Shown here piece after piece: positions 35,827 through 46,372 of a stretch of 64,000 nucleotides of DNA. This DNA is from Helicobacter suis. GTDB lineage: Bacteria > Campylobacterota > Campylobacteria > Campylobacterales > Helicobacteraceae. Below the pieces are notes generated by a model. That model made no database searches and had not been told where the DNA came from. It worked only from the letters and a program-made list of their open reading frames with translations. The first letter of the stretch is position 1; the number at the start of each line of letters is the position of its first letter. The position numbers were made by a program, and so were the translations under genes. The DNA is taken from NCBI RefSeq assembly GCF_902196125.1, contig NZ_CABIKG010000003.1, positions 40,757-104,756 on the forward strand, in the 5' to 3' direction.

Positions 35827-38439
35827 TTATCCTTGTAATATTTTAAGTTCTTTTTCAATTTGAGTCTGTCTTTCTTGGATTTCTTGCAGACGCGTTTGTA
35901 GCGTTTGTAAAAGGGTTTTGGGTGCTTTAGCCAAAAAATTAGGGTTATCTAAATTAAGTTTGCTTTTTTCTTTGTGCAGTTTTTCTAATTGATTTTGTAA
36001 ACGCGCAATGAGTGCACTCAGATCAACCCCCTCCAAACTCACATGTACGCGCCCTAACTCGCCTGTATCACTCAAACTCTTAGCAGGTTTACTATCCACT
36101 AACTCTAAATGTAAAACTTTACTTAGTTTGCTAATAAATTGTAAATCCTCTGTTTGTAAAGCTACTTTACTTTCTAAATACACCTTTTGAATTGGCGTGT
36201 TTAAAAGAATTTTTAGCCGCCTAATGGCTGTAATGGCCTCTTTAATGGCATTAAAACGCGTCTCTAGTGTGTAATCTAAATTCTCTTCTTTAGGATAGGG
36301 TTTTATCATAATAGAGGGGTCTTTTTCTAAAGAAGTTGTACTTAAATGGTGGTAGAGATATTCGCTAATAAAGGGCATGAAGGGGTGAAGTAGTAATAAA
36401 GCTTCTTTAAAAACAGAAATGAGCTCGCTAAAAACTTGGGGGGCTTCTTGGGTGTTTTTGCTAGCTTTAGAAAATTCTACCACCCAATCGCAAAATTCCC
36501 CCCAAAAAAAGCGATACAAAATTGTAGCCGCATCGTTAAAGCGATACAGTTCAAGCGCAAGGCGCACCTCTTTAGTGGTGGCATTTAAACGCGATTTGGC
36601 ATACCGCCCTAGTGTGCTATAACACTTGATTAAATCTGTTTGCAAATTCCCCCCCGCCTCTATTAAACTTTTGTATAAAAACAAACTTGCATGGTAGAGT
36701 TTATGGGTGAAATGGCGCGCTTGGGTGATCACTTCTTTATTTAGGCGCAAATCTCGCCCCTGTACACAAAGCATAGCCAAAGCAAAGCGCAAACTATCAC
36801 TCCCCTCTGTTTTAATGATCTCTAAGGGGTCAATAACATTTCCCTTAGATTTACTCATCTTTTCGCCCTTTTCATCGCGCACGAGGGCGTGTAAGTAGAT
36901 ATGCTTAAAGGGCAACTTGCCTAAAAAACTTTCTCCCGCCAAAAGCATGCGCGCCACCCAGAAAAATAAAATATCAAAACCAGTGATTAAAACGCTATTG
37001 GGGTAAAAATCTTTTAAATCATGAGAATCAAATAAAACCCCTTCTAAACCTAGATTTTCTTGAGCCCAGCCTAGAGTACTAAAGGGCCAAAGCCCTGAGC
37101 TAAACCAAGTATCTAGTACATCAGGGTCTTGTTCTAAATGGGTATTAGCACATTTAGGGCATACACTAGGTTTATCTAAACTGACAAATTGGTGGTGGTT
37201 AGCACAAGTAAAAATAGGAATGCGATGCCCCCACCAGAGTTGGCGGCTAATGCACCAATTACGCAGTTGCTCCATCCATGCGTTGTAATTATTGCGCCAA
37301 TGGGAGGGGAAGAAGTGGGCTAAACCTTGTTTGATTTTTCTAATTGAATCTTGTGCCACCTCTTTTTTAACAAACCACTGCTTAGAAATATAAGGCTCAA
37401 TAGAGCTATTACAGCGATAACACTTGCCCACTTGGTGGGTGTGATCCTCAATTTTTTCTATAAAGCCCTCCTCTTGCAAGGCTTGCACAATTAAATCTCT
37501 AGCCTCTAGGCGATCGTGATTGGCAAATACACCCGCATGGGCATTTAAAATACCTTTTTCATCAAAGATCACTAAAGAGTCTAATTGGTGGCGCTTGCCC
37601 ACCTCATAATCATTAAAATCATGCGCGGGGGTTACTTTAACACAGCCACTCCCAAAACTAGGGTCTACATAAGAATCAGCAATAATAGGAACAACCCGCC
37701 CATTTAGGGGTAAAATAGCCTTTTGACCGATGAGGTGTTTATAGCGTGTATCTTCTGGGTGTACCATTAATGCTACATCGCCAAATAAAGTTTCAGGGCG
37801 CGTAGTGGCTACGATGACTAATCCGCCTTGCTCTAAAAAGTAGCGTAGATGATAAAGCTTGCCCTGCTCTTCTGCATATTCCACTTCAATATCTGCTAAA
37901 GCACCATCTTTACAACACCAATTGATCATGTAAGTTCCTTGCACGATCAGAGCTTGATCAAACCATGTTTTAAATGCTTGTTTAACCGCCCTTTCTAACC
38001 CTATATCCATAGTAAAGCGCAAGCGACTCCACGCACAAGAAATGCCTAGTTGTTGCATTTGCTCTACAATCTGATCTGTACAAGTTTCTTTCCATTCTAA
38101 AACCTTTTGGATAAAAGCTTCACGGCCAATATCCTCTTTTTTGATTCCTTGTTCTAATAGTTGCTTTTCTACGACATTTTGCGTAGCAATGCCGGCATGA
38201 TCTAAACCGGGTTGGTAGAGTACGCGATAACCGTCCATGCGTTTAAAGCGCGCTAAAATATCTTGCAAACTAAAAGTAAGCGCATGCCCCATATGCAAGC
38301 GCCCGGTGATATTAGGCGGGGGCATCATGAGGGCAAAGGGGGGTTTACTTGTATCTTTATCTACTTCAAAATAGCCTCTGTCTTGGCAAATGCTGTAATA
38401 ATGCTTTTCTAAGGCTAGATCAAAGGGAGGCAAATCCAT
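35827..38439 (-). CDS. valS: Valyl-tRNA synthetase
   Basis: Charges tRNA(Val). The 870-residue protein has the HIGH-type PPPNITGRLHMGHALTFS near residue 36, the editing domain (VIVATTRPETLFGDVA), a zinc-type Cys cluster (CPKCANTHLEQDPDVLDTWF), KMSKSKGNVIDPL near residue 528 and a coiled-coil C-terminus. All signatures are intact. It starts the valS-ffh unit. A C7 run within it shows that such tracts occur in stable housekeeping genes here. Confidence 0.96.
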   Translation of the reverse strand: MDLPPFDLALEKHYYSICQDRGYFEVDKDTSKPPFALMMPPPNITGRLHMGHALTFSLQDILARFKRMDGYRVLYQPGLDHAGIATQNVVEKQLLEQGIKKEDIGREAFIQKVLEWKETCTDQIVEQMQQLGISCAWSRLRFTMDIGLERAVKQAFKTWFDQALIVQGTYMINWCCKDGALADIEVEYAEEQGKLYHLRYFLEQGGLVIVATTRPETLFGDVALMVHPEDTRYKHLIGQKAILPLNGRVVPIIADSYVDPSFGSGCVKVTPAHDFNDYEVGKRHQLDSLVIFDEKGILNAHAGVFANHDRLEARDLIVQALQEEGFIEKIEDHTHQVGKCYRCNSSIEPYISKQWFVKKEVAQDSIRKIKQGLAHFFPSHWRNNYNAWMEQLRNWCISRQLWWGHRIPIFTCANHHQFVSLDKPSVCPKCANTHLEQDPDVLDTWFSSGLWPFSTLGWAQENLGLEGVLFDSHDLKDFYPNSVLITGFDILFFWVARMLLAGESFLGKLPFKHIYLHALVRDEKGEKMSKSKGNVIDPLEIIKTEGSDSLRFALAMLCVQGRDLRLNKEVITQARHFTHKLYHASLFLYKSLIEAGGNLQTDLIKCYSTLGRYAKSRLNATTKEVRLALELYRFNDAATILYRFFWGEFCDWVVEFSKASKNTQEAPQVFSELISVFKEALLLLHPFMPFISEYLYHHLSTTSLEKDPSIMIKPYPKEENLDYTLETRFNAIKEAITAIRRLKILLNTPIQKVYLESKVALQTEDLQFISKLSKVLHLELVDSKPAKSLSDTGELGRVHVSLEGVDLSALIARLQNQLEKLHKEKSKLNLDNPNFLAKAPKTLLQTLQTRLQEIQERQTQIEKELKILQG

Positions 38440-38691
38440 AAAAATCCTTAGAATTTTTATTTTATTTTAACCTGAAGTGGCTTAAAAGAGTAAAAATTAT
38501 CCTCTCCACCCCCAACCCCCAAACCAACTAAACCCCCCAAAGCTAGAGACTTTAAAACATCTAAACCCTAGCCGTAGCCAGAGCCATTTGAAAAAACCGC
38601 CAAATTATGGTGGGTTAAATCCCCAAGGGGGGTGCACAAAATGATCACACAAAGGCCAGTAGCCTTAACAAATTTAAAACAAAGGGAACAT

Positions 38692-38946
38692 ATGCGCGTA
38701 TATACACGAAAAGATCAGCTTTATGCTGAATACTATACAGAAGATGGCAAGAGGGTACGCAAGAGCCTAAAGCTTAAAGATACAGAGAAAAACCGCGCTA
38801 GAGCGCTAGATCAGCTAGAGGACAGGGTGAAGGCGGCAAAGGCTAGAAAAAGATTTGTTGATCCACTAGAAGTGCCACTAGCTAGTATAATTCATGAGTA
38901 CCTAGAAACCTTTGAAAGTTATACCTCTTGGTTAGTTTTGTGCTAG
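38692..38946 (+). pseudogene. Phage-type integrase N-terminal fragment
   Basis: An 84-codon frame with a good site (AAAGGGAA) before its ATG. It reads MRVYTRKDQLYAEYYTEDGK then RVRKSLKLKDTEKNRARALD, the N-terminal arm-binding pattern of epsilonproteobacterial tyrosine recombinases. It continues to the start of the SAM-like core-binding domain (VPLASIIHEYLETFES) and then stops; the catalytic R-H-R-Y domain is missing. In-frame starts at 38632 and 38641 are possible but less likely. This is a relic of an integrated element. Confidence 0.6.
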
Positions 38947-39524
38947 ACTACAGTGTAGCAAACACAGGTTAATGCACTTAAAAAATGCTTATACATCTGC
39001 TTTAAAGAACAAAGCTTTACACGCTGCCTAAAATCTCTTTATTAACTCTTGCGCTGTCCTAGCATTTTTGTAGATACTCTGTAATAGCCATCTTGTGGAT
39101 ATGATTTAGTGCGCCCTCCAAATACCCAATACTAGTGGGATTATAATCTCTAAGCCCATTAGTGAGTTCTAACACTTCTAGTGGATTTTAATAGCTATGT
39201 ATCCTCACTCCATAACATTAAGTGTTAGACGAGACAAACATGAGAGAAGAAGAGCTATAAAGAATGGAGGAGTAGGCTAGTCTTACTTGATACTAAGTAC
39301 AAACACATTCCCATCTTTAACTTTGTTAAAATTTTAAGGCTTTTACCCAAAAACTCTCTTTATAGACTTTTTAGCTCAAAATTTAGGTAGTCTACTCTAC
39401 AAAGAAACCATCTACCTAACCTGCTCTTTTTACGATAAAGCAAATTTGCTAACTTAAGAGTTTTTATCTAAATCAAATCCCCTATCTAAGCCCGTGCTTT
39501 GATTTTTTGGCTATAATGCCAGCA
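38947..39524. other. Gene-poor segment with degraded coding fragments
   Basis: No intact gene is visible. On the minus strand 39187-39059 is open for 42 codons (NPLEVLELTNGLRDYNPTS, then IGYLEGALNHIHKMAITEYL), ending at a TAG, after which sense-looking sequence continues. On the plus strand 39289-39457 gives a frameshifted fragment (FNFVKILRLLPKNSLYRLF in one frame, then AQNLGSLLYKETIYLTCSFY in another) that faintly resembles transposase starts. Both look like decayed mobile DNA next to the integrase piece. A TATAAT at 39512-39517 is probably the lpxR promoter -10 or start region. Confidence 0.5.
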
Positions 39525-40517
39525 ATGAAATCATACGCCCCTTTTTTCTGTATGTTGCTTTGCTCTCTTAGGGCTATGGATTTAACCCCCTATCACAAGC
39601 AATATATCCAGTTAGTAACTGAAGATGATGGTTATATCAACCCCTACATCGATCGTTACTACACGGCAGGTACGCGTATTGGCTGGGTGAGTAAAGAATA
39701 TAACTATCACAAGCGCAAATCTGCCATGTCTTGGGCGCGCTTTGTAAGCTTACAGGGCAAAAAAGAGCGCATGACTCGCTTTAATATCTACCTCACCCAA
39801 GACATGTACACCCCCACTCTTGCCCACCGCTTACTCACAAATATAGTCAAAGGCGATCACCTCTATGGGGGTTGGTTACGGCTTAATTTTGGCATATTCC
39901 AAAGAAGCGCGCATGCTTTAGAGCACACTAGTTTTTCTATTGGCATGGTTGGTCCTGCCTCTTTGGCTGGACCAACACAAAATCTTATCCACACTTGGGG
40001 GCATGATCCTAAATTTTTAGGCTGGAATACCCAAATTAAAAACGAATTTATCTTTGAGTTTAACTACACTTGGATTCAAAAACTAGACTTTTATAAAAGC
40101 CGGTATTTTAGTATTGATATGTTGCCTGCGGCTAGTTTTAGTTTGGGTAATGCCTTGACTAATTTTAACTTAGGGGCTACTTTGCGCATGGGTTATAATT
40201 TAGAGGCTGATTTTGGGCCTAATGAAATCCATAGCGGTTTTCCTGGAGGCGAGCCTTATAGTAACCGCTTAGCTTTTTATGTTTTTGTGGGGGCTATGGG
40301 GCAATTCCAACCCTTAGATGTGTTTGTACAAGGCAATGACGCACAAACCAGAGGCATCACACAATTACCCTATTTTCTTTATAACGCGCAAGTGGGGGTG
40401 GCTTTGCTGTATAAGGGCATGCGTTTTTGCTTTAGTGCTATTGATCTAAGTAAAACCTTTAGAGATCAAAGCAGAAACCACAATATCGGTAGTATTGAAT
40501 TGGATATTGCTTTTTAA
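39525..40517 (+). CDS. lpxR: Lipid A 3'-O-deacylase (LpxR family, DUF2219)
   Basis: Outer-membrane beta-barrel enzyme that removes the 3'-linked acyl chains of lipid A, lowering its inflammatory activity. A signal peptide (MKSYAPFFCMLLCSLRA) is followed by QLVTEDDGYINPYIDRYYT, the LpxR active-site region with DRYYTAGTRIGW, then MYTPTLAHRLLTN and FSIGMVGPASLAG, ending in a beta strand. It is 330 residues from ATG 39525; ATG 39516 is also in frame, and neither has a clear ribosome site. Position near dgkA-gyrA matches the H. pylori homolog's neighbourhood. Confidence 0.82.
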   Translation: MKSYAPFFCMLLCSLRAMDLTPYHKQYIQLVTEDDGYINPYIDRYYTAGTRIGWVSKEYNYHKRKSAMSWARFVSLQGKKERMTRFNIYLTQDMYTPTLAHRLLTNIVKGDHLYGGWLRLNFGIFQRSAHALEHTSFSIGMVGPASLAGPTQNLIHTWGHDPKFLGWNTQIKNEFIFEFNYTWIQKLDFYKSRYFSIDMLPAASFSLGNALTNFNLGATLRMGYNLEADFGPNEIHSGFPGGEPYSNRLAFYVFVGAMGQFQPLDVFVQGNDAQTRGITQLPYFLYNAQVGVALLYKGMRFCFSAIDLSKTFRDQSRNHNIGSIELDIAF

Positions 40518-41381
40518 ATGTCTAAAAAGATCGTTATTATTTTACTAGGGGTGGGGGGGTTGTTAGCGGTTTTGCTATTTGGAGTGGGTTTAAAATTAAG
40601 CAGTGATATTAAACATAAATTAGAGGAAAGTTTAAACAATCTAGCCAAACATATACACGCGATGCCCTTTACTTGCAAGGGTTTTAAAAATATTGTCTGT
40701 GAGAGTGCGGGTATTCGTGGCCAAACAGGGGCGATCTCTGTAGCATTAGCTGAGGTTAAAACCAATGCCTTACAATTTAAATTAGACATTCCTAAGCTTT
40801 ATGCTACTAAAACATGGATGCCAACAAGTGCGCTTTGTTTACTAGATTTAAGTTTGCAAGATACGCTAGTAGAGCACAACACCTGCCACTTAAAAGGACA
40901 ACAAATTTCTTATAATCTGTTATTAGATGCCCGTTTAAAAAATGGGGATAAACCTTTAAATCTTAAAAATCTTTTAGGTTCTCAAGCCCAAACACAAAAT
41001 GTAAAAATCCTTGTTGAAAAATTAGGGGTTAAAACCTATTCTAAAGATTTTCGCTCCATTCTCTACCCTCTTTTACAAAAAACAGGGGATATACACGCCT
41101 CTCATTTTGACGCGCGAAGCTACAACAAAGCCCTAGAGGAAGTTGTGCGCTCTTTTAAAGGCACTGTGCTAGTGGGGCTATTAGTAGCCGGTTTACAAGG
41201 TGAAGCGCAAGCAGCACAAGAACTTTCTAACCAGTTACTAGCCTTTGCACAAAACAAACGCGATCATGTAAGCTTTGAATTAGTGAATAAAAACGCTCCC
41301 TTTATACCTTTGCTAAATTTAATCCATGGGAAAAATTTATTAGATTATCTCCCGCATTTTTCTATTAAAGTGTTGCCATGA
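40518..41381 (+). CDS. Hypothetical membrane-anchored periplasmic protein
   Basis: A 287-residue protein of unknown function with an N-terminal membrane anchor (IVIILLGVGGLLAVLLFGVG) and a soluble region with a possible Cys pair (CKGFKNIVCESAG). It starts directly after the lpxR stop and overlaps dgkA by four bases, so lpxR, this gene, dgkA and probably gyrA are one transcript. A G7 run (40553-40559) encodes part of the anchor. H. pylori has an uncharacterised gene in the same place upstream of dgkA. Confidence 0.7.
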   Translation: MSKKIVIILLGVGGLLAVLLFGVGLKLSSDIKHKLEESLNNLAKHIHAMPFTCKGFKNIVCESAGIRGQTGAISVALAEVKTNALQFKLDIPKLYATKTWMPTSALCLLDLSLQDTLVEHNTCHLKGQQISYNLLLDARLKNGDKPLNLKNLLGSQAQTQNVKILVEKLGVKTYSKDFRSILYPLLQKTGDIHASHFDARSYNKALEEVVRSFKGTVLVGLLVAGLQGEAQAAQELSNQLLAFAQNKRDHVSFELVNKNAPFIPLLNLIHGKNLLDYLPHFSIKVLP

Positions 41382-41716
41382 AGCGCCTTTTAAAGGCTTG
41401 GTTATACTCTAAAGACGGGTTGAAAGCTGCCTTTAGTGAAGAGCCTGCTTTTAGACAGGTGGTGTTTTTATGTGGGGTAAGTCTACTAGGGGCTTTTTTT
41501 TGCGCGCATTCTTTTATCCAGTTTGTACTCTTAATTTTGCCCGGGGTACTCTGTATTATCGTAGAACTTCTTAATAGCGCGATTGAAAACGCGGTGGATT
41601 TTACAGGTACGCAGCAACACCCCCTAGCCAAAAAGGCCAAAGACATGGGCTCAGCGGCGCAGTTTGTGTGTTTGGTGTTTTTAATCGGGGTTTGGGCGGG
41701 GTATTTTATTTTTTAG
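41378..41716 (+). CDS. dgkA: Diacylglycerol kinase
   Basis: Small inner-membrane kinase (112 residues) that recycles diacylglycerol to phosphatidic acid. Three membrane segments and the active-site pattern are seen: [15 protein letters not shown] and [16 protein letters not shown] (catalytic E and N). Overlaps the preceding gene by four bases (ATGA) and ends 11 bases before gyrA. The same dgkA-gyrA order occurs in H. pylori. Confidence 0.94.
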   Translation: MKRLLKAWLYSKDGLKAAFSEEPAFRQVVFLCGVSLLGAFFCAHSFIQFVLLILPGVLCIIVELLNSAIENAVDFTGTQQHPLAKKAKDMGSAAQFVCLVFLIGVWAGYFIF

Positions 41717-41727
41717 AGAGGTTGGCT

Positions 41728-44145
41728 ATGGAAATTAAAGAAATTGTCATTGAAGAATCGTTAAAAGCGAGCTATTTAGATTACTCTATGAGCGTAATTG
41801 TAGGGCGTGCCCTGCCAGATGCACGCGATGGATTAAAGCCAGTACACCGGCGTATCCTTTATGCGATGCATGAATTAGGCTTAGGCTCACGCGTGCCTTA
41901 TAAAAAAAGTGCGCGTATTGTGGGTGATGTGATTGGTAAATACCACCCCCATGGCGATAGCGCGGTCTATGAGGCTTTAGTGCGCATGGCACAAGATTTT
42001 TCTATGCGTCTGCCTTTAGTAGATGGACAGGGTAATTTTGGCTCTATTGATGGGGATAATGCGGCCGCAATGCGCTATACCGAGGCACGCATGGCAACTC
42101 CAAGCGAGGAACTTTTAAGAGATATTGATAAAGATACGGTAGATTTTAACGACAATTATGATAATACCCTTAAAGAACCAGATGTCCTGCCTAGCCGTTT
42201 GCCTAATTTGCTCATCAATGGTTCAAGCGGGATTGCTGTGGGTATGGCTACCTCTATCCCACCTCATCGCCTAGATGAAATTATAGAGGCTCTTATTTTT
42301 GTACTAGAAAACCCACAAGCTAGCTTGAGTGATATTTTAGATTTGATGCCCGGTCCAGATTTTCCTACAGGCGGGATTATCTATGGCAAACAGGGGATTT
42401 TAGAAGCTTATAGCAGTGGGCGGGGGCGTATCCGCGTACGGGCTAAAACCCGTTTGGAAAGAATAGAGGGGCGAGAGAGTATTATTATTGAGCAAGTCCC
42501 TTATCAAACTAATAAAGCTAAGCTTGTAGAACAAATTAGCGAACTAGCGCGCGATAAAGTTGTAGAGGGGATTTCTGAGGTACGCGATGAATCTGATCGA
42601 GAGGGGATTAGGGTTGTTATTGATCTAAAAAGAGAGGCCAACGCCCAGATCGTGCTTAACCAGTTGTATAAATCTAGTGGCATGGAGAGTACTTTTAGCA
42701 TTATTTTACTGGCGATTCACAATAAAGAACCCCGTATTTTTAATTTGCTTGAGTTACTTAAACTCTTTTTAATGCACCGTAAAACCATTGTGATTCGCCG
42801 CACTATCCATGATTTAGAAAAAGCTAGGGCGCGCATCCATATTTTAGAAGGCTTATTAGTTGCCCTAAAAAATAGCGAGGCTATTATTGATCTAATTAAA
42901 AAAAGTAGCGATACAAATAGCGCTAAAGAGGCATTAATACAAGCCCACCAATTAAGTGAGGAACAAAGCAAGGCCATTTTAGAAATGCGCTTACAAAGAC
43001 TTACCGGATTAGAGCAAGAGAAAATCTCTAAAGAATATGCTGAGCTTCAGGCGATCATTCAAGAATTGCAAGCCATTTTAGAGCATGCTGACAAACTTAA
43101 TAACCTCATTAAAGAGGAATTATTAGAAATTAAAGAAAAATTTAGTAGCCCGCGTAAAACCCAGATTGAGGAGGATTATGAAACTCTAAGCGATGAGGAT
43201 TTAATCGCCCGTGAGGATATGGTGGTTACACTAAGCCATAGGGGCTATGCTAAGCGCATGCCCTTAAAAATCTATGAACAACAAAAACGCGGGGGCAAGG
43301 GTAAGATTTCAGGAAACACCCATGAAGATGATTTTATAGAGTTTTTCTTTAGCGCTAACACCCATGACATCATTCTTTTTATCACAGATAAGGGGCAACT
43401 CTATTGGCTTAAAGTTTATAAAATCCCTGAAATGGGGCGCAATGCCATAGGTAAGGCCTTAGTTAATCTCATTGATATAGAGCCGGGGGAAAAAATTTGT
43501 GCCATTCTCTCCACCCCCGATTTTAGCCCGGATAAATTTTTAGTTTTCTTTACTAAAAAGGGCATGATCAAAAAAACACAGCTAAGCGCCTTTGGGCGGG
43601 TACGCATAGGGGTGCGATCTATTGAGTTAAAAGAGGGCGATGAGCTTGTAACTACGCAGATACTTGAGCATGAAGATCAAGAATTATTCATGGCCACAGC
43701 TAAGGGAATGTGTATCCGCTTTAAGGCTAGTGGGGTAAGAGATATGGGGCGAACAGCTATGGGGGTGATTGGTATGCGCTTAAAAGAGGGGGATTTTGTC
43801 ATTGGGGCTAGCATAGCACTTAGCGATCAGCATAAACTTTTAACCATTAGCTCTAAGGGCATGGGCAAACAAACTTTAATAGGGGCTTATCGCTTGCAAA
43901 ATAGGGGAGGTTTGGGGGTGATTGGGGCTAAACTCACGCCTAAAACGGGGAATTTAGTAGCCATTGTACATGTAGATGAAGGGCAGGATTTGATGCTTTT
44001 GACTAAAAATGGAAAGATGATTCGCATGCCAATGGATAGTATCCGTGAGACAGGGCGCCATGCAAGCGGGGTTAAGCTTGTAAGCGTGGAGGGCGATGGG
44101 GTGGTGTATGCTAATACCTGCCCTAAAGAGAATGAAGTGGAGTAA
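41728..44145 (+). CDS. gyrA: DNA gyrase subunit A
   Basis: Type II topoisomerase subunit of 805 residues that cuts and rejoins DNA during negative supercoiling. ATG 41728 follows a GAGAGG-like site and matches family starts ([20 protein letters not shown]). The quinolone region reads [17 protein letters not shown], with Ser78 and Glu82 at the E. coli 83 and 87 positions, that is, no common resistance change. The active-site Tyr is in [10 protein letters not shown]. The GyrA-box ([11 protein letters not shown]) and six-bladed C-terminal repeats are present. Confidence 0.97.
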   Translation: MEIKEIVIEESLKASYLDYSMSVIVGRALPDARDGLKPVHRRILYAMHELGLGSRVPYKKSARIVGDVIGKYHPHGDSAVYEALVRMAQDFSMRLPLVDGQGNFGSIDGDNAAAMRYTEARMATPSEELLRDIDKDTVDFNDNYDNTLKEPDVLPSRLPNLLINGSSGIAVGMATSIPPHRLDEIIEALIFVLENPQASLSDILDLMPGPDFPTGGIIYGKQGILEAYSSGRGRIRVRAKTRLERIEGRESIIIEQVPYQTNKAKLVEQISELARDKVVEGISEVRDESDREGIRVVIDLKREANAQIVLNQLYKSSGMESTFSIILLAIHNKEPRIFNLLELLKLFLMHRKTIVIRRTIHDLEKARARIHILEGLLVALKNSEAIIDLIKKSSDTNSAKEALIQAHQLSEEQSKAILEMRLQRLTGLEQEKISKEYAELQAIIQELQAILEHADKLNNLIKEELLEIKEKFSSPRKTQIEEDYETLSDEDLIAREDMVVTLSHRGYAKRMPLKIYEQQKRGGKGKISGNTHEDDFIEFFFSANTHDIILFITDKGQLYWLKVYKIPEMGRNAIGKALVNLIDIEPGEKICAILSTPDFSPDKFLVFFTKKGMIKKTQLSAFGRVRIGVRSIELKEGDELVTTQILEHEDQELFMATAKGMCIRFKASGVRDMGRTAMGVIGMRLKEGDFVIGASIALSDQHKLLTISSKGMGKQTLIGAYRLQNRGGLGVIGAKLTPKTGNLVAIVHVDEGQDLMLLTKNGKMIRMPMDSIRETGRHASGVKLVSVEGDGVVYANTCPKENEVE

Positions 44146-44197
44146 AGGGTAGGAAATCATGTTAGTATTTCTTCTCTAATCTATACAAGGAGTGTTG

Positions 44198-45937
44198 ATG
44201 CAATCCCAAACCCAGTCCATAGAGCAATTTTTTAAGTACTGCTACAAGATTCCCCTTTACCAACGCGCTTATTCGTGGGAGAGAGAGCAGTGGGAACAAT
44301 TCTTAGCAGACTTAGAGGAGGTAACTCGCGGGGGTAATAAATACTACTTTGGAAATGTACTTTTAGAATCGCTAGAAGATCAAAAACACATTGACATCAT
44401 TGATGGACAACAACGCATCACCACTATTCTTATTTTTATCCGTGCCCTACACAATGTCTTAGCAGAGAGAGTCAAAAAAGGGGAAAAATTAGACCAAGAT
44501 GAAAGTGAAGAAGATTTTTTGAGATATTTGGTAGAAGATTTTCTCATTGATCGCCGTGATCCTAAACTCCAAGTAGTGGAGTATGATAATTCCTATTTCA
44601 AAGAGATGATCATTACAGATGACAAGCTAAAGGATGAGAACCCTAGCACCCCTTCACAGGAGCGTATCAAGGAAGCTAAAAAATTCTTTGCTGGTCGCCT
44701 CAAAAGACATGAAACCCAGCATATTTTGAATCTGCTCAACAAAGTCAAAAACGCCATTGTATTGCGTACAGAATTTAAAAACAAAAAAGATTCTGTCTTG
44801 ATGTTTGAGTTGCAAAACAACCGGGGCAAGACTTTAACACACATGGAGCGACTCAAAAGCTATTTGGCCTACCAAATCTACACCTATAGCCAAGATCAAC
44901 AGAGCGCAGAAGAGCAGCTAAAACAGCTTGCTAGCATTTTTGAAAGGATCTACAGCATGATCAATGACATTGGGGTTTGGGATGAAGATACTATTTTGCG
45001 ATTTTTTAATATCTCGTATTTCAAACTGGGCTATAACTACAATGAAAATGACGATAATGCTAACTATAAACGCGAGTTACACAACCCACCTGATAACACA
45101 AATCCAACCCCAGAAGACAAACTAACTTGGATTGAAAACTACACAAAAGAGCTTAAAAATGCTTTTGCAGATTCTAAAGAGTTTTGCCATGCAAAGAGTC
45201 CTTATAAAGATTCTCTCTTGGAACTAGATGTAGTCCATGTGTATCCCTTTATCTTTAAGGCTTACCGCATTTTTAAAAATTCCCCAGAAAAACAAACTTT
45301 TTTAGAGCAAGTCTTTAAAGCTTTGGAGGTCATCGCCTTTAGGCATAAGCTAATTAACACCCGCGCGGATTTGCCCACTAGACTACAGAGGGTCTTGCAA
45401 GACTTCACCAGTGCAGATTTTTTAACACAGAAAATTAAATATATCTGCAAAAACGATTACTGGAGAGATGTAAATATGCAAAATGCGCTTGCCCCTGAAC
45501 GCTTTGATGAGCGTTATCGCAAGATTGTAACCATGATTTTGGCGCGCTATGAAAACCACCTGCAAGGGCAACACACCCGGTCTAAAGGCTATGCCTTTGA
45601 ACTTAAGGATTTAAAAAAACCCCAAATTGAGCATATCGCTCCCCAAAAAGAAAATGACGAACGGCTTAAAAGCGGGTATTGTACTTACGATGATGATTTT
45701 TATCAAAAGTGTTATCTTAACTGCATTGGCAATCTTTTACTCATTAATGGATCGCACAATGCTTCTATTGGCAATAAGGCTTTTTCTGAAAAACTAGAGA
45801 GTTATCAAAATTCTTCATTATCCCAGCAAAAAGAAATAAAAAACTTTGTAGGGGTAGAGAAAAGATGGGATAAACAAGCCATCACAACGCGCTACCATAA
45901 AATTGTAGATTTTGTGCTAGCCACTTGGAGTTTGTAG
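44198..45937 (+). CDS. DUF262/DUF1524 (GmrSD-like) protein, copy 2
   Basis: A 579-residue protein with a DUF262 domain (KIPLYQRAYSWEREQWEQFL and IIDGQQRITTILIFIRAL) and a DUF1524 HNH domain in canonical form (PQIEHIAPQKENDE, CIGNLLLINGSHNASIGNKA). The family includes modification-dependent anti-phage nucleases. It shares only motifs with the copy at 24427, so the two are different lineages rather than a recent duplication. It splits the conserved gyrA to flgR neighbourhood, which argues for insertion. ATG 44198 follows AAGGAG at 44187-44192. Confidence 0.82.
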   Translation: MQSQTQSIEQFFKYCYKIPLYQRAYSWEREQWEQFLADLEEVTRGGNKYYFGNVLLESLEDQKHIDIIDGQQRITTILIFIRALHNVLAERVKKGEKLDQDESEEDFLRYLVEDFLIDRRDPKLQVVEYDNSYFKEMIITDDKLKDENPSTPSQERIKEAKKFFAGRLKRHETQHILNLLNKVKNAIVLRTEFKNKKDSVLMFELQNNRGKTLTHMERLKSYLAYQIYTYSQDQQSAEEQLKQLASIFERIYSMINDIGVWDEDTILRFFNISYFKLGYNYNENDDNANYKRELHNPPDNTNPTPEDKLTWIENYTKELKNAFADSKEFCHAKSPYKDSLLELDVVHVYPFIFKAYRIFKNSPEKQTFLEQVFKALEVIAFRHKLINTRADLPTRLQRVLQDFTSADFLTQKIKYICKNDYWRDVNMQNALAPERFDERYRKIVTMILARYENHLQGQHTRSKGYAFELKDLKKPQIEHIAPQKENDERLKSGYCTYDDDFYQKCYLNCIGNLLLINGSHNASIGNKAFSEKLESYQNSSLSQQKEIKNFVGVEKRWDKQAITTRYHKIVDFVLATWSL

Positions 45938-45960
45938 AATGTGGAAAGTAAGGGCGTTTT

Positions 45961-46371
45961 TTGTGTCGCCTACATAAGACTTTTTTATTGGCCTTGGTAG
46001 GGCTTTTGCAAGCTGAAGAGTTTATGATCTCTTATGCCATGCAGGTGCAAAATGGAATTGCTACCCGTGCGAGTTTTGGTTTTAGCCGGGCTTTAAAAGA
46101 ACATGTAAGTAAAAAGAGTTTTAGCTGTGAAATCCCTATTAAAGAACCCAAACTCTCAGCCAAACAAAAGCCCTTTTTACTAGATATTTTGCTACAAACT
46201 TACCAAGATCAGGTGGTGGATTGTCTGTATAAAGGAGAGGTACAAGTACAAAGTAGCGGGTTTAACACCCATTTTCAAAACCAAAATAACGCCACATTGC
46301 GCATTGTAGCGCCTGCTAATGTGCATTTAGAGGGGGCTTTGTTAATGCTTGAAGTTTATTTAAGGAGATAG
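45961..46371 (+). CDS. Hypothetical exported protein upstream of flgR
   Basis: A 136-residue protein with a signal peptide (HKTFLLALVGLLQAEE) and four Cys, two in the mature part (KSFSCEIPIKE and DQVVDCLYKG). It is followed one base later by flgR, as is an uncharacterised gene in H. pylori. The start is taken as TTG 45961 after AAGGGCG; no ATG lies in frame upstream. Function unknown. Confidence 0.68.
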   Translation: MCRLHKTFLLALVGLLQAEEFMISYAMQVQNGIATRASFGFSRALKEHVSKKSFSCEIPIKEPKLSAKQKPFLLDILLQTYQDQVVDCLYKGEVQVQSSGFNTHFQNQNNATLRIVAPANVHLEGALLMLEVYLRR

Positions 46372-46372
46372 C

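Noticed and set aside
38579..38640. tRNA-like stretch before the integrase fragment
   Set aside because: No T-loop or anticodon arm could be assembled; no tRNA was found anywhere in the window.
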